Source of the DNA: WS-2 sp036507005
GTDB taxonomy: Bacteria; Eisenbacteria; RBG-16-71-46
Direction of reading: 5' to 3'
DNA length: 64,000 nt
Assembly (NCBI GenBank): GCA_036507005.1
Contig: DASXQT010000009.1
Location: 16,440-80,439, forward strand
The notes beneath the pieces were generated by a model. The model searched no databases and was not told where the DNA came from. It saw nothing but the letters and a program-made list of their open reading frames with translations. This document shows, piece after piece, positions 17,588-26,358 of this stretch. The translations under genes and the position numbers were made by a program. Every line of letters starts with the position of its first letter. Position 1 is the stretch's first letter.

Positions 17588-17609
17588 GGGCCCGCTCGGG
17601 CGGGCCCCG
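17588..17609. terminator. Strong bidirectional terminator hairpin
   Basis: GGGGCCCGC and GCGGGCCCC form a perfect 9-bp stem around TCGG. It lies between the convergent kinase gene and the secreted-protein gene, preceded by AAAGGAA and followed by GGTTGCTTC. It probably ends both transcripts. Confidence 0.6.
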
Positions 17610-17632
17610 GTTGCTTCAGGGAATCGCGCGCG

Positions 17633-18208
17633 TTACGGCCGCGAGTACACGCGGAACTGCACGATCCGGAATTCGGCGTTGGTGTCCACCGTCCAGAGCA
17701 GGTCCGCGAGCGTGGCGTCGAACATGGCCGCCGGCGAGAGCGTGAACTTCGACTGCCCCTTGTCGCGCGTCAGGTCGATCGTCCCGAGCAGGCAGAGCGT
17801 GTCGCCCGACAGGAAGTCCGTCAGCGTCTGGCCGCACACGTGGATGTGCCCACCCGGCTTTCCGAGGATCCGCATGTAGACGTCGTAGAGCCCGGGCTGG
17901 CTGGTCTGCAGGTGGGCCTGCTTGTCGGCGGTCGCGTCGCAGTCGAGCACCGACCAGTCCGATCCGTTCGTGACCAGCACCTGCGCCTTCGAGGCTTCGC
18001 GGTTGACGAAGATCCGGTGCCCGTTGCCGCAACTGCCGTTGTAGCTCTGGCCCGCGGGGTAGCCGAGCACGTTGAAGTTGAACACGAGCTTGGAGCCCGC
18101 GGGGATCGGGTTGGGGCCGGCGATGGCGCCGCCGGCGAGCAGCGCGGCGCACGCCGCTGCGGTTGTGAGCGCGGCCAGGGAACGGCTGACATACGAGGAG
18201 AACCTCAT
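17633..18208 (-). CDS. Secreted protein of unknown function
   Basis: A 191-residue exported protein with a clear signal peptide (MRFSSYVSRSLAALTTAAAC, cleavage near GGAIAGPN). The start at 18208 is fixed by AAGGAG seven bases upstream. The mature part is rich in beta strands and has four to five Cys residues (SCGNG, LDCDA, HVCGQ, LCLLG), suggesting one or two disulfides. I do not recognise the family. It faces its own upstream region of 315 bases and converges with the histidine kinase. Confidence 0.75.
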   Translation of the reverse strand: MRFSSYVSRSLAALTTAAACAALLAGGAIAGPNPIPAGSKLVFNFNVLGYPAGQSYNGSCGNGHRIFVNREASKAQVLVTNGSDWSVLDCDATADKQAHLQTSQPGLYDVYMRILGKPGGHIHVCGQTLTDFLSGDTLCLLGTIDLTRDKGQSKFTLSPAAMFDATLADLLWTVDTNAEFRIVQFRVYSRP

Positions 18209-18523
18209 CGATTCGCTCCTTGGATGGAGTGGCCAGGGAAGGCCGTCCGGGCGGCGCCCGAGCGCACGCACGCGGAGGCCGACGATTCTGCCAGGCCAGG
18301 CGGCCGGCAGGCGACCCGCCCCACATGGCGCACCCGCAGTGCCGGCCGGGCGTTGCATGAATCACGGTTCCGCCCGGGCTCGGCCGCAGCGACTTGGCCG
18401 CGCGGCGCCGCGCGCGGACTGCGTTTCACCACGCGTTCGCAGTTTGCGGGCCGCGGAAATGCACTCGCCGCGCTGCGTTTTGAGCCGCCGCGCGGCGAGT
18501 GCGAGCGGGCCGGAGCGCCGCGC
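18209..18523. other. Intergenic, nothing recognised
   Basis: These 315 bases lie between two minus-strand genes. They include the promoter region of the secreted-protein gene and several GC-rich short palindromes. I see no gene, RNA or repeat. Confidence 0.4.
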
Positions 18524-18916
18524 TCAGGGCGCGGGCTTGATCGACTGGAGCGCGAGCGTGTTGCCCTCGCTGTCGCGGAAGAACGCCATCCACAGCTCGC
18601 CCTGGGGCAGCCGCGTGAGGAAGTGGGGCGGCTCGATGAACTCGACGCCGCGCGCCCGGAGCGCCTCGTGCGCCACCGCGATGTCGGGCACCTGGAAGTA
18701 GATCGTCGATCCCGTCGACTTCGTGGTCCCGTCCTCCGACTCTCCGAGCAGCAGGCGGATCCCCGCGCAGTCGAAGAACGTCATCTTCGGCGGAGCGTCG
18801 AAGAGGTGGGGGAGCCCGAGGGCGTCGCGATAGAAGCGCTTCGCGCGCTCCACGTCGCCGGCGGTGAGCGCGATCTGTCCGATGGTCGAGAGCGCGAAGG
18901 TCGAGGTGGCGGTCAT
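18524..18916 (-). CDS. VOC-family (glyoxalase/bleomycin resistance-like) protein
   Basis: A 130-residue single VOC domain. The two beta-alpha-beta-beta-beta units are visible: IGQIALTAGDVERAKRFYRD then STIYFQVPDIAVAHEALRAR, ending in MAFFRDSEGNTLALQS. A Gln (14) and a Glu (about 119) are at the usual metal-ligand positions, although the typical first His is replaced by Gln. It is divergently paired with a marR-type gene and shares a 50-base intergenic region with a perfect operator, so the regulator most likely controls both. Confidence 0.87.
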   Translation of the reverse strand: MTATSTFALSTIGQIALTAGDVERAKRFYRDALGLPHLFDAPPKMTFFDCAGIRLLLGESEDGTTKSTGSTIYFQVPDIAVAHEALRARGVEFIEPPHFLTRLPQGELWMAFFRDSEGNTLALQSIKPAP

Positions 18917-18946
18917 GGCTTCCTCCGGTGTGGGGGTTGCGGTGAT

Positions 18947-18965
18947 TAGTTAGCTGTGCTAACTA
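18947..18965. promoter_or_regulatory. MarR-type operator (perfect inverted repeat)
   Basis: TAGTTAGC-TGT-GCTAACTA is a perfect 8-bp inverted repeat with a 3-bp centre. It is AT-rich against a GC-rich background and lies between the divergent VOC and MarR genes. It ends one base before the marR ATG at 18967, so a bound regulator would block its own start. Confidence 0.8.
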
Positions 18966-18966
18966 T

Positions 18967-19431
18967 ATGCCCACGCCCATGACCCGTCAAGCCCGAGTCC
19001 CGGGGGGGACCCCGGCCGCGCTCGCCGACCGCCTCCACGCCGCGAGCATCCGCCTGCTGCGGCGGCTGCGCGCGGTGGACCGCGAGGGGGCGCTGGGGCC
19101 GGCGCGGCTCTCGGCGCTCTCGGTGATCGTGTTCGCGGGCCCGTTGACGCTCGGCCAGCTCGCCCAGGCGGAGCACGTGCGGCCCGCCACCACCAGCCGG
19201 CTGGTGCGCGGCCTCGAGCGCTTGGGGCTCGCGCGCCGCCGCCCCGACCCCGGAGACGGGCGCGTCGCGTGGATCGAGGCCACCGGGGCGGGGCGCCGGC
19301 TGCTCGACCGGGGCCGGCGGCGCCGGCTCGCGGTGCTCGAGCCGCGGATCGCGGCGCTTGCGCCCGCGGATCGCGCCGTGCTCGAGCAGGCGATCGAGAT
19401 CCTCGCCCGCCTCGCGCGCGACGAGGGGTGA
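18967..19431 (+). CDS. MarR-family transcriptional regulator
   Basis: A 154-residue MarR-type winged-helix repressor. Helices around residues 15-55 form the dimer interface, LTLGQLAQAEHVRPATTSRLVRGLERLGL is the helix-turn-helix (about 59-87, written here as its range), and DPGDGRVAWIEATGAGRRLL is the wing. It likely represses the divergent VOC gene and itself through the 18947-18965 operator. ATG 18967 leaves no room for a ribosome site, so the mRNA may be leaderless, or translation may begin at the Met codon at 18979. The ligand is unknown. Confidence 0.85.
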   Translation: MPTPMTRQARVPGGTPAALADRLHAASIRLLRRLRAVDREGALGPARLSALSVIVFAGPLTLGQLAQAEHVRPATTSRLVRGLERLGLARRRPDPGDGRVAWIEATGAGRRLLDRGRRRRLAVLEPRIAALAPADRAVLEQAIEILARLARDEG

Positions 19432-19512
19432 GGGGCGCGGCGGTCCGGGGCCGCGCGGCGCCCCGGCCGAGTGGCGCGGCAGCGCGCGCGGGTGAGACCA
19501 TGCGTGCCGGCC

Positions 19513-20262
19513 ATGAGCGACCGGTGGGTGAACGTCTACGACGACACGGAGCGGGCCGCGGCGTACGCGCGGCTCGAGTTCCCCGGAACCTACCACCTCG
19601 CCTTCCGCGACCTGCCGGCGATCCTCGGCAGGCACGTGCGCGGGACCCGGGCGATCGACTTCGGCTGCGGCGCCGGGCGATCCACTCGTTTCCTGCGCCA
19701 GCTGGGGTTCGACGTCGTCGGGCTCGACGTCTCGGAGCCCATGCTGGCCCAGGCCCGCGCGCGGGATCCCGAGGGCGACTACCGGCTCACGGGGGAGGAC
19801 GATCTGGGCGCGATCGCGGCGGGCGCCTGCGACCTGGCGCTCGCCGCGTTCACATTCGACAACGTGCCCACGATGGAGAGGAAGCACGCGCTGCTTCGGT
19901 CCCTCGAGCGCGCGCTGAGCGCCGGAGGGCGCATCGTGAACCTGGTCTCGTCGCCGGAGATCTACCTCCACGAGTGGGTTTCGTTCTCGACCCGGGACTT
20001 CCCCGAGAATCGCGACGCCCAAAACGGCGACCGGGTCCGGATCGTGATGCTCGACGGCGGGGACCGGCGCCCGGTGGAGGACGTCCTGTGGACGGACGAG
20101 GCCTGGGGCGAGGTCTACCGCCGCGCGGGACTGCGGGCGATCGAGACCCATCGCCCCCTGGGGAAGGCGGGGGAGCCCTGCGACTGGGTGAGCGAGACCA
20201 CCATCGCGCCCTGGGTGATCTACGTGCTGGAAGCCATCGAGGAGCCCGCGCCGCGCGCCTGA
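19513..20262 (+). CDS. Class I SAM-dependent methyltransferase
   Basis: A 249-residue Rossmann-fold methyltransferase. Motif I is AIDFGCGAGRSTRFL (about 49-63), the acidic end of strand 2 is VVGLDVSEPML (about 71-81), and motif IV is DLALAAFTFDNVP. The start ATG 19513 (MSDRWVNVYDD) is preferred over the Arg-rich in-frame ATG at 19471. The gene stands alone after marR, 81 bases downstream, and may or may not share its transcript. The acceptor substrate is unknown; the closest description is a UbiE/small-molecule type methyltransferase. Confidence 0.82.
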   Translation: MSDRWVNVYDDTERAAAYARLEFPGTYHLAFRDLPAILGRHVRGTRAIDFGCGAGRSTRFLRQLGFDVVGLDVSEPMLAQARARDPEGDYRLTGEDDLGAIAAGACDLALAAFTFDNVPTMERKHALLRSLERALSAGGRIVNLVSSPEIYLHEWVSFSTRDFPENRDAQNGDRVRIVMLDGGDRRPVEDVLWTDEAWGEVYRRAGLRAIETHRPLGKAGEPCDWVSETTIAPWVIYVLEAIEEPAPRA

Positions 20263-20591
20263 GCGGCACTGCGGCCTGAGGCATCCGGGGTCGCTTGGAT
20301 GGCCTTGGGCTCGGCACGCGTCGCGCCGCAGAGTTGACGAAGACTTGTGTTGACGGCCTGCGAGCGCGCCGGATCCATGGCGCGCCGTCGCTCCCGCCAT
20401 CGCGCACCAGCGTGCACAGGGTGCCGCAGGGTGCCCGCAGGCAGCGTGTTTCTCTGCGTAGCAAGAAAGATCTCGTCGCGCGCCCTGGGATGGGTTCCCT
20501 GAGGCTCTGCGCGCGCCGAAATGCGCCATGGTACAAAGAGTGCGCCCCGCGGCCCCCGAGATCGCACCCAGCCCCCGCTGGAGTTTCGGGC
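20263..20591. other. Intergenic upstream of HNH gene
   Basis: 329 bases between the methyltransferase and the HNH gene. Two TTGACG hexamers (near 20334 and 20351) could be -35 elements, but no matching -10 box is clear. One plus-strand frame stays open here by chance and is Arg-rich without coding bias. Confidence 0.35.
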
Positions 20592-21732
20592 ATGTATGCC
20601 TGCCGTGATCCCTTCGCGACCTCCCATTTCAGCAACGACGCTCTGCTGCTCGACACCAAGGCATGGGTCAAAGGCGAGCGCACCAGCACCGCGGTCTTGC
20701 TCAGCCGCCTCGCCGAAATCGACGAGCGCAAGCTCTACCTCGGGCTCGGCTACTCCTCGCTCTCCGCCTTCTGCGTCCAGGAGCTGCGTCTGTCCGAAGA
20801 TTCGGCCGGCAAGCGCATCCACGTGGCGCGCCTGGCGCGGCGCTTTCCCGGGATCCTGGATGAGATCTACGAGGGTCGGCTGCACCTGACCGCGGTCCAG
20901 ATGCTGGCGACTCATCTCCGATCCGGGAACGCCGACGATCTGCTGGCCGAGGCCAGGAACAAGACCAAGGCCGAGCTGGAGCTGATGCTCGCCCGGCGCT
21001 TCCCGAAGCCGGACGTGCCGGACCGGCTCGAGGCCATTGCTTCGCCGTCGCCCGCGCTGATCTCGGAGTTCCTGAGCGGCCCGGCGCGCGAACATGCTCT
21101 GGAGCATGTTCAGGCAACTATGCCGGATGGGGCGTTTCATTGGCATCTCGAACATGCTCCAGAGCATGTCGAGGCATCGGCGGTGGAGCCCGTGCCTGTC
21201 GTGTGCACACGCCGGCATGCTCCGGAGCATACTGAGCCACCCGCTCCGCGCGGCAAGCTGATGCCGCTCTCGCCCGGGCGCTGGCACCTGGGACCAGGGG
21301 GCGTACGACCTCTACAACGAGTTCCGGGACCTGGTGAGCCACGAGGTGCCTTCGGGAGATCTGTCTGAGGTGCTCCAGGCGGCCCTGAAGATCGCAAAGG
21401 CCGAGGTCGAGAAGCGGCGGTTCGGGGCAACCAGCCGGCCGGGCCGCTCGCGCGGGAGTGCTTCGGCTCGCCATATCCCGGCGGCGGTGAGGCGCGCGGT
21501 GCACGAGCGTGACGGCGGCCGGTGCGCGTTCGTGAGCGACGCGGGGAAACGCTGCGCAGCGACCCGGTTCCTGGAGATCGATCACATCGAGCCGGTGGCC
21601 CGTGGCGGCGAGGCGACATTGGAGAACCTGCGTCTGCTGTGCCGGGCGCACAACCAGTACGCCGCGGACCGCGAGTTCGGGGCGGAGTTCATGGACCGCA
21701 AGCGCGAGGAGGCGCGCCGCGCCCGGGCGTAA
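20592..21732 (+). pseudogene. HNH endonuclease gene broken by a frameshift
   Basis: The first part (from ATG 20592) encodes the N-terminal domain of a DUF222-like HNH endonuclease family (YLGLGYSSLSAFCVQEL, ARRFPGILDEIYEGRLHLTA). At about 21281-21291 the frame changes: the family's central segment continues one frame over as TWDQGAYDLYNEFRDLVSHE, then KAEVEKRRFGATSRPGRSRG and the HNH core CAFVSDAGKRCA, FLEIDHIEPVARGG, LLCRAHNQYAADREFGAEF. The best explanation is a small out-of-frame deletion after PLSPGRWHL. In intact relatives this join reads through without interruption. The linker between 21090 and 21230 carries three palindromic insertions. A sequencing indel at the GGGGG run (21297-21301) is the main alternative. 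Confidence 0.8.
21090..21230. repeat. Three palindromic repeats inside the HNH gene
   Basis: Near-identical palindromes lie at 21090-21111, 21152-21169 and 21217-21230. The arms are ACATGCTC and GAGCATGT around a 2-bp centre; the third copy keeps the ATGCTCC/GGAGCAT core. They are about 60-65 bases apart, each in the same reading frame, and encode EHALEHV, EHAPEHV and RHAPEHT. This looks like a small protein-coding palindromic element multiplied within a disordered linker. Confidence 0.75.
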
Positions 21733-21964
21733 TCGCGGGCGGCTGCGCACCGCCGCAGCGCGGGGCGCACGGTACCGGCTGCCTGACGTGGAATCATTCG
21801 AGCGCCGCGACCTGCTCGAGCGCGTAACCACCAACGCCGCGGAGACACGCACGCGCCGCGTCCGCCGACTGTGAGTTCGGGGGAGTCACTCGATGGGGGG
21901 GTGCTTCCCCGGCGGCGCGCGCCGCTGGCGGCCCGCGCTGGGCTCCGGCTATCCTGCGCGCCTT

Positions 21965-23152
21965 GTGCTCAAGACCTCGCCCTTCCATCCGCGCACCGCG
22001 CCGCTGGTGCGCGCCCAGACCTGGCGCCGCTGGGCCGGCTACCAGATGGCCAGCGCCTACGACCCGCAGCCCGACCGCGAGTACGCGGCGATCCGGAACG
22101 CTGCGGCGCTGATCGACGTCTCGCCGCTCTACAAGTACCGGCTCACCGGCCGCGACGCGGCCCGGCTGCTGGACCGCATGATCACGCGCGACCTGGCGAA
22201 GCTCGCGGTCGGGCAGGTCTACTACACGCCGTGGTGCGACGCCGCCGGCAAGGTGATCGACGACGGCACGGTGAGCCGGCTCGGCGACAGCACGTACCGG
22301 CTGACCAGCGCGGACTCCTCGCTGCGCTGGCTCCACATGAACGCGGTCGGCATGGACGTGGGCATCGAAGACGTGTCGGAGAAGGTCGGCGCGCTCTCGC
22401 TCCAGGGCCCGCTCTCGCGCGCGGCGCTCCAGCAGGCGTGCCCGGCCGACCTCGGAACGCTCAAGTACTTCCGCCTGGTCGAGACCACGGTCGGGGGCAT
22501 CCCGGTCACGGTGTCCCGCACCGGCTACACCGGCGACCTGGGCTACGAGATCTGGGTGGACGCGGCGCGCGCCGTGGAGCTGTGGGACGCGCTGATCGCG
22601 GCCGGCACCCCCTACGGCATCACGCCGACCGGGGTGTGGGGGATGGACGTGGCCCGGATCGAGGCCGGCCTCATCATGCTCGACGTCGACTACTTCTCTT
22701 CCCACCACGCGCTGATCGAGGACCAGAAGTCCACGCCCTACGAGATCAACCTGGGATGGGCGGTGAGCCCGTCCAAGGGGCCCTTCAACGGCAGGCGCGC
22801 GCTCGCGGCCGAGCGCGCGCGCGGCCCGGCGTGGGGGTTCGTGGGGCTCGCCCTGAGCTGGGACTCGTTCGAGCGCCTGTTCCGGGTCCACCACCTGGCG
22901 CCGCACGTGGCGAACGTGGCGTGGCGCGCGAGCGCCCCGGTCTACGTCGCCGGCCGCCAGGTGGGCTACGCCTCCTCGGGCTGCTGGTCGCCGCTCCTCA
23001 AGGAGTCGCTGGCGCTCGCCCATCTGCGGGCGCCGTATTTCGCCCCGGGCGCCGCGGTGGAGATGGAGGTCACCGTCGAGCACGTTCGCCATCGCGCCGC
23101 GGCCACGGTGCGCAAGCTCCCGTTCTTCGATCCCGAGCGCAAGAAGACATGA
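21965..23152 (+). CDS. GcvT-like aminomethyltransferase (folate-dependent)
   Basis: A 395-residue protein of the glycine-cleavage T-protein/dimethylglycine dehydrogenase C-domain family. It opens with SPFHPRTAPLVRAQTWRRWAG, has the folate-binding core ALIDVSPLYKYRLTGRDA and SRTGYTGDLGYEIWV, and ends in the barrel EVTVEHVRHRAAATVRKLP. Such enzymes accept one-carbon units from N-methylated substrates onto tetrahydrofolate. GTG 21965 is taken as start since the upstream frame is Gly/Arg-rich. Its TGA overlaps the next ATG (ATGA), the first link in a tight four-gene operon. It stands apart from true gcvPHT genes, none of which is here. Confidence 0.88.
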   Translation: MLKTSPFHPRTAPLVRAQTWRRWAGYQMASAYDPQPDREYAAIRNAAALIDVSPLYKYRLTGRDAARLLDRMITRDLAKLAVGQVYYTPWCDAAGKVIDDGTVSRLGDSTYRLTSADSSLRWLHMNAVGMDVGIEDVSEKVGALSLQGPLSRAALQQACPADLGTLKYFRLVETTVGGIPVTVSRTGYTGDLGYEIWVDAARAVELWDALIAAGTPYGITPTGVWGMDVARIEAGLIMLDVDYFSSHHALIEDQKSTPYEINLGWAVSPSKGPFNGRRALAAERARGPAWGFVGLALSWDSFERLFRVHHLAPHVANVAWRASAPVYVAGRQVGYASSGCWSPLLKESLALAHLRAPYFAPGAAVEMEVTVEHVRHRAAATVRKLPFFDPERKKT

Positions 23153-24729
23153 GCGAGCGCTGGGACGCGATCGTGGTCGGCGGCGGCCACAACGGGCTGG
23201 TGGCCGCGGCCTACCTGGCGCGCGCCGGGCGCCGCACCCTGGTGCTCGAGCGCCGGCCGCTGGTAGGTGGCGCCGCGGTCACCGAGGAGGTGTTCCCGGG
23301 CTTCAAGTTCTCGGTGTTCTCCTACGTGGTGAGCCTGCTCCGTCCCGAGGTGATCCGCGAGCTGGACCTGCCGCGGCACGGGCTCCAGATCCTGCCGCTC
23401 GAAAGCACGATCACCCCGCTCGAGAACGGCGACTACCTCGGCTCGTGGTCCGATCCGGACGAGACCCGGCGCGAGCTGTGCCGGCACTCAACCCGCGACG
23501 CCGACGCGGCGGTGGTCTTCGGCCGGCTCATGCACCACATGGCGATGGCGGTGAAGCCGATCCTCAACATGGTGCCGCCCGATCCCGCCTCGCTCGCGCC
23601 CGGCGATCTGCGCGGTCTCCTGAAGCTGGGGGGCCACTTCCGCTCGCTGGGCGCCGAGCGCTTCCACGCCCTCCACAAGCTGATGACCATGAGCAGCGCC
23701 GACTACCTCGACGAGTGGTTCGAGTTCGACGCGCTCAAGGCCACCCGGTCGGCGAGCGGCATCATCGGCACGTTCCTGGGCCCGCGCTCGCCGGGCTCGG
23801 CCTACGTGCTGCTCCACCATTATATGGGGGAGATCGACGGCGCCTTCCGGGCGTGGGGATTCCAGAAGGGCGGGACCGGCGCGATCAGCGACGCGATCGC
23901 GGGCGCGGCGCGCGCGCACGGCGCCGCGATTCGCACCGGCGCCGCGGTCGAGCGCGTGAGCGTCCGGAACGGGCGCGCGACCGGCGTGCTGCTGGCGGGC
24001 GGAGAGGAGATCGCCGCCCCGCTGGTGGTCTCGGGGCTCGATCCGCGCCAGACCTTCACGCGCCTGGTCGAGCCCGCGGCGCTCCCCAAGGAGCTGGTGG
24101 ACGGGGTGCGGCGCTACAAGTTCCGCGGCTCCTCCGGCAAGGTGAACCTGGCGCTCGCCGGGCTCCCGGATTTCACCTGCCTGCCCGGAAACGGCCCGCA
24201 CCTGCGCGGGGCGGTCTCGATCAGCCCCAGCATCGAGTACCTGGAGCGCGCCTACGACGACGCCAAGTACGGCGAGTTCTCGCGCCACCCGTACATGGAC
24301 ATCGTGATCCCGTCCATGATCGATCCCGGCATGGCGCCGCCTGGGAAGCACGTGATGAGCATCTTCGTCCAGTACGCGCCCCACGCGCTGAACGGCGGCT
24401 GGAGCGACGCGAAGCGCGAGGCGTTCGGGGACGCGGTGGTGAAGACGCTGGCCCACTACGCCCCGAACATCGAGTCCCTCATCCTGCACCGGCAGGTGCT
24501 GACGCCGGCCGACATCGAGCGCATCACCGGGCTCACCGAGGGCAACATCTTCCAGGGCGAGCTGGCGCTGCAGCAGCTCTTCTTCCTGCGCCCGGTGCCG
24601 CGCTGGGCGCGCTACCGCACGCCGATCCACGGCTACTGGCAGTGCGGCGCGGGGACTCATCCGGGCGGCGGGATCATGGGCGGCTCGGGCCGGCTCGCGG
24701 CGCGCGAGATCCTGAAGAGCGCGTCGTGA
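23149..24729 (+). CDS. PYROXD2-like FAD oxidoreductase 1
   Basis: A 526-residue phytoene-dehydrogenase-related flavoprotein. The dinucleotide site is DAIVVGGGHNGLVAAAYLAR (GGGHNG at 11-16), a second FAD contact lies in LERRPLVGGAAVTEEVFPGF, and the C-terminal FAD motif is GYWQCGAGTHPGGGIMG. The length and HNG variant match the PYROXD2-like branch rather than carotenoid desaturases. It probably oxidises a C-N or C-C single bond. The start overlaps the GcvT-like stop, and its TGA overlaps the next GTG. The second flavoprotein is its distant paralogue (shared YLGSW/DAAKYG-type blocks), suggesting a heterodimer or sequential reactions. Confidence 0.88.
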   Translation: MSERWDAIVVGGGHNGLVAAAYLARAGRRTLVLERRPLVGGAAVTEEVFPGFKFSVFSYVVSLLRPEVIRELDLPRHGLQILPLESTITPLENGDYLGSWSDPDETRRELCRHSTRDADAAVVFGRLMHHMAMAVKPILNMVPPDPASLAPGDLRGLLKLGGHFRSLGAERFHALHKLMTMSSADYLDEWFEFDALKATRSASGIIGTFLGPRSPGSAYVLLHHYMGEIDGAFRAWGFQKGGTGAISDAIAGAARAHGAAIRTGAAVERVSVRNGRATGVLLAGGEEIAAPLVVSGLDPRQTFTRLVEPAALPKELVDGVRRYKFRGSSGKVNLALAGLPDFTCLPGNGPHLRGAVSISPSIEYLERAYDDAKYGEFSRHPYMDIVIPSMIDPGMAPPGKHVMSIFVQYAPHALNGGWSDAKREAFGDAVVKTLAHYAPNIESLILHRQVLTPADIERITGLTEGNIFQGELALQQLFFLRPVPRWARYRTPIHGYWQCGAGTHPGGGIMGGSGRLAAREILKSAS

Positions 24730-26324
24730 GCGACCGCGTCGACGCGATCGTCGCCGGAGGCGGGGCCAACGGGCTCACGGCGGCCGCGGTGCTGGCCCGC
24801 CGCGGTGCGCGGGTGCTGCTGCTCGAGCGCGAGGAGCAGGTCGGGGGCCTGAGCCGGACGGTCGAGTTCGCGAAGGGATTCCGCGTGGCGCCGCTGGGCA
24901 CCGATCCGGGCTGGCTCCCGCCCGCGGTGGAGCGGGCGCTGGGCCTCACGGCGCTCGAGCGCGACGGCCGCGATCTGCCGCTCAGCGTGAGCGTCGAGCC
25001 CGGCCGGTTCCTCACGCTGTCGCGCGACGCGGCCCGGGCGGCGGAGGCGATCCGCGCCCACTCGGCCGCGGACGCGGGCAAGTGGCCCGAGTTCACCTCG
25101 CGGCTCCGGGCGCTGGCGGGGTTCCTCGAGGTCCTCTACCAGGCCGAGCCGCCCGACGTGGACGCGCGCTCCGTGGCGGAGATGCTCTCCCTGCTCCAGC
25201 TCGGGCGCCGGTTCCGGGCGCTGGGCCGCGCGGGCATGATCGAGTTCCTGCGCACGCTGCCGATGTCGGTCTGGGAGGTGCTCGACGACTGGTTCGAGTG
25301 CGCTCCGCTCAAGGCCGCGGTGGCGGCCTTAGGCGTCCTGGACCACGCCCAAGGGCCGCGCTCCGGCGGCACGGCGTTCGTGCTGCTCCATCACCTGGTG
25401 GGCGCCCCGAAGGGAGCGGTGCGCGGCCGCCCGCGCCCGGGCCAGGGGCCTTCGGCGTTCGCGGGCGCCGTGGAAGAGCTGGCCCGCCGGCACGGCGTCA
25501 CGATCCGCACCTCGGCGTCGGTGGCGCGGGTGCGGGTGAAGGACGACCAGGTCGCGGGCGTGACCCTCGAGGGCGGGGAGGAGATCGACGCCCGGGCCGT
25601 GCTCTCGACTGCCGGCCCCGCGCGCACGCTCCTCGGCTGGGTCGACCCGGTGTGGCTCGATCCCGAGTTCCTGAACGCGGTGCGCAACGTCCGGTACCGC
25701 GGCTGCACCGCCGTCGTGGCCTACGCGCTCGACGTGCTGCCCGACTTCCCCGGGCTCGCCGGACGCGAGGCGCTCGCGGGCACCGTCTCGCTCACCGGGA
25801 GCCTCGAGGCGCTGGAGCGCGCGGCCGACGCCGCCAAGTACGGACTGGCCTCGGAGAATCCCCACGTCGAGCTGACCGTCCCCACGCTGCGCGACCCCGG
25901 GCTCGCCCCGGAGGGCGCCCACGTTCTCGTGGCCCGCGCCCAGTACGCGCCGTATCATCTGCGGGACGGCGCCTCCTGGGACGCGGCGCGCCGCGAGGCC
26001 CTGGCGGACGCGGTCACGAAGCGCATCGCCTGCGCGGCGCCCGGTTTCGCCTCGCGCGTTCGGCAGCGCGCGGCCTGGTCGCCGCACGACCTGGAGGAGC
26101 GCTTCGGCGTTCCCGAGGGCGCGGCATCGCACGGCGAGCTGGCGCTCGATCAGATCCTGTTCATGCGCCCGCTCGCGGGCTGGGCGCGCTACGCCACGCC
26201 CATCCGGGGCCTGTACCTGGGCGGGGCCGGAACGCACCCCGGACCGGGCGTGCTGGGCGGGCCCGGGTGGCTCGCGGCCCGGAGGCTGATGGCCGACCGG
26301 CGTCCGGGGAGAGCGGGCGGATGA
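24726..26324 (+). CDS. PYROXD2-like FAD oxidoreductase 2
   Basis: A 532-residue paralogue of the preceding gene, starting at GTG 24726 in a GTGA overlap. The FAD site is DAIVAGGGANGLTAAAVLAR (GGGANG at 11-16), the second contact is LEREEQVGGLSRTVEFAKGF, and the C-terminal motif is GLYLGGAGTHPGPGVLGG. The middle part diverges, with HHLVGAPKGAVRGRPRPGQG where the first has HHYMGEIDGAFRAWGF, so substrate contacts differ. Coupled translation of two such enzymes is consistent with an obligate pair. The reaction is not known. Confidence 0.88.
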   Translation: MSDRVDAIVAGGGANGLTAAAVLARRGARVLLLEREEQVGGLSRTVEFAKGFRVAPLGTDPGWLPPAVERALGLTALERDGRDLPLSVSVEPGRFLTLSRDAARAAEAIRAHSAADAGKWPEFTSRLRALAGFLEVLYQAEPPDVDARSVAEMLSLLQLGRRFRALGRAGMIEFLRTLPMSVWEVLDDWFECAPLKAAVAALGVLDHAQGPRSGGTAFVLLHHLVGAPKGAVRGRPRPGQGPSAFAGAVEELARRHGVTIRTSASVARVRVKDDQVAGVTLEGGEEIDARAVLSTAGPARTLLGWVDPVWLDPEFLNAVRNVRYRGCTAVVAYALDVLPDFPGLAGREALAGTVSLTGSLEALERAADAAKYGLASENPHVELTVPTLRDPGLAPEGAHVLVARAQYAPYHLRDGASWDAARREALADAVTKRIACAAPGFASRVRQRAAWSPHDLEERFGVPEGAASHGELALDQILFMRPLAGWARYATPIRGLYLGGAGTHPGPGVLGGPGWLAARRLMADRRPGRAGG

Positions 26325-26358
26325 CGGCGGCGCGACGGCTCGCGACGCAGGAGACGGG

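Noticed and set aside
17588..17609. Protein-binding palindrome
   Set aside because: Its position between convergent stop codons and its GC stem fit a terminator better.
21736..21964. Glycine or folate riboswitch before the GcvT-like gene
   Set aside because: No conserved riboswitch core could be seen and the region is short.
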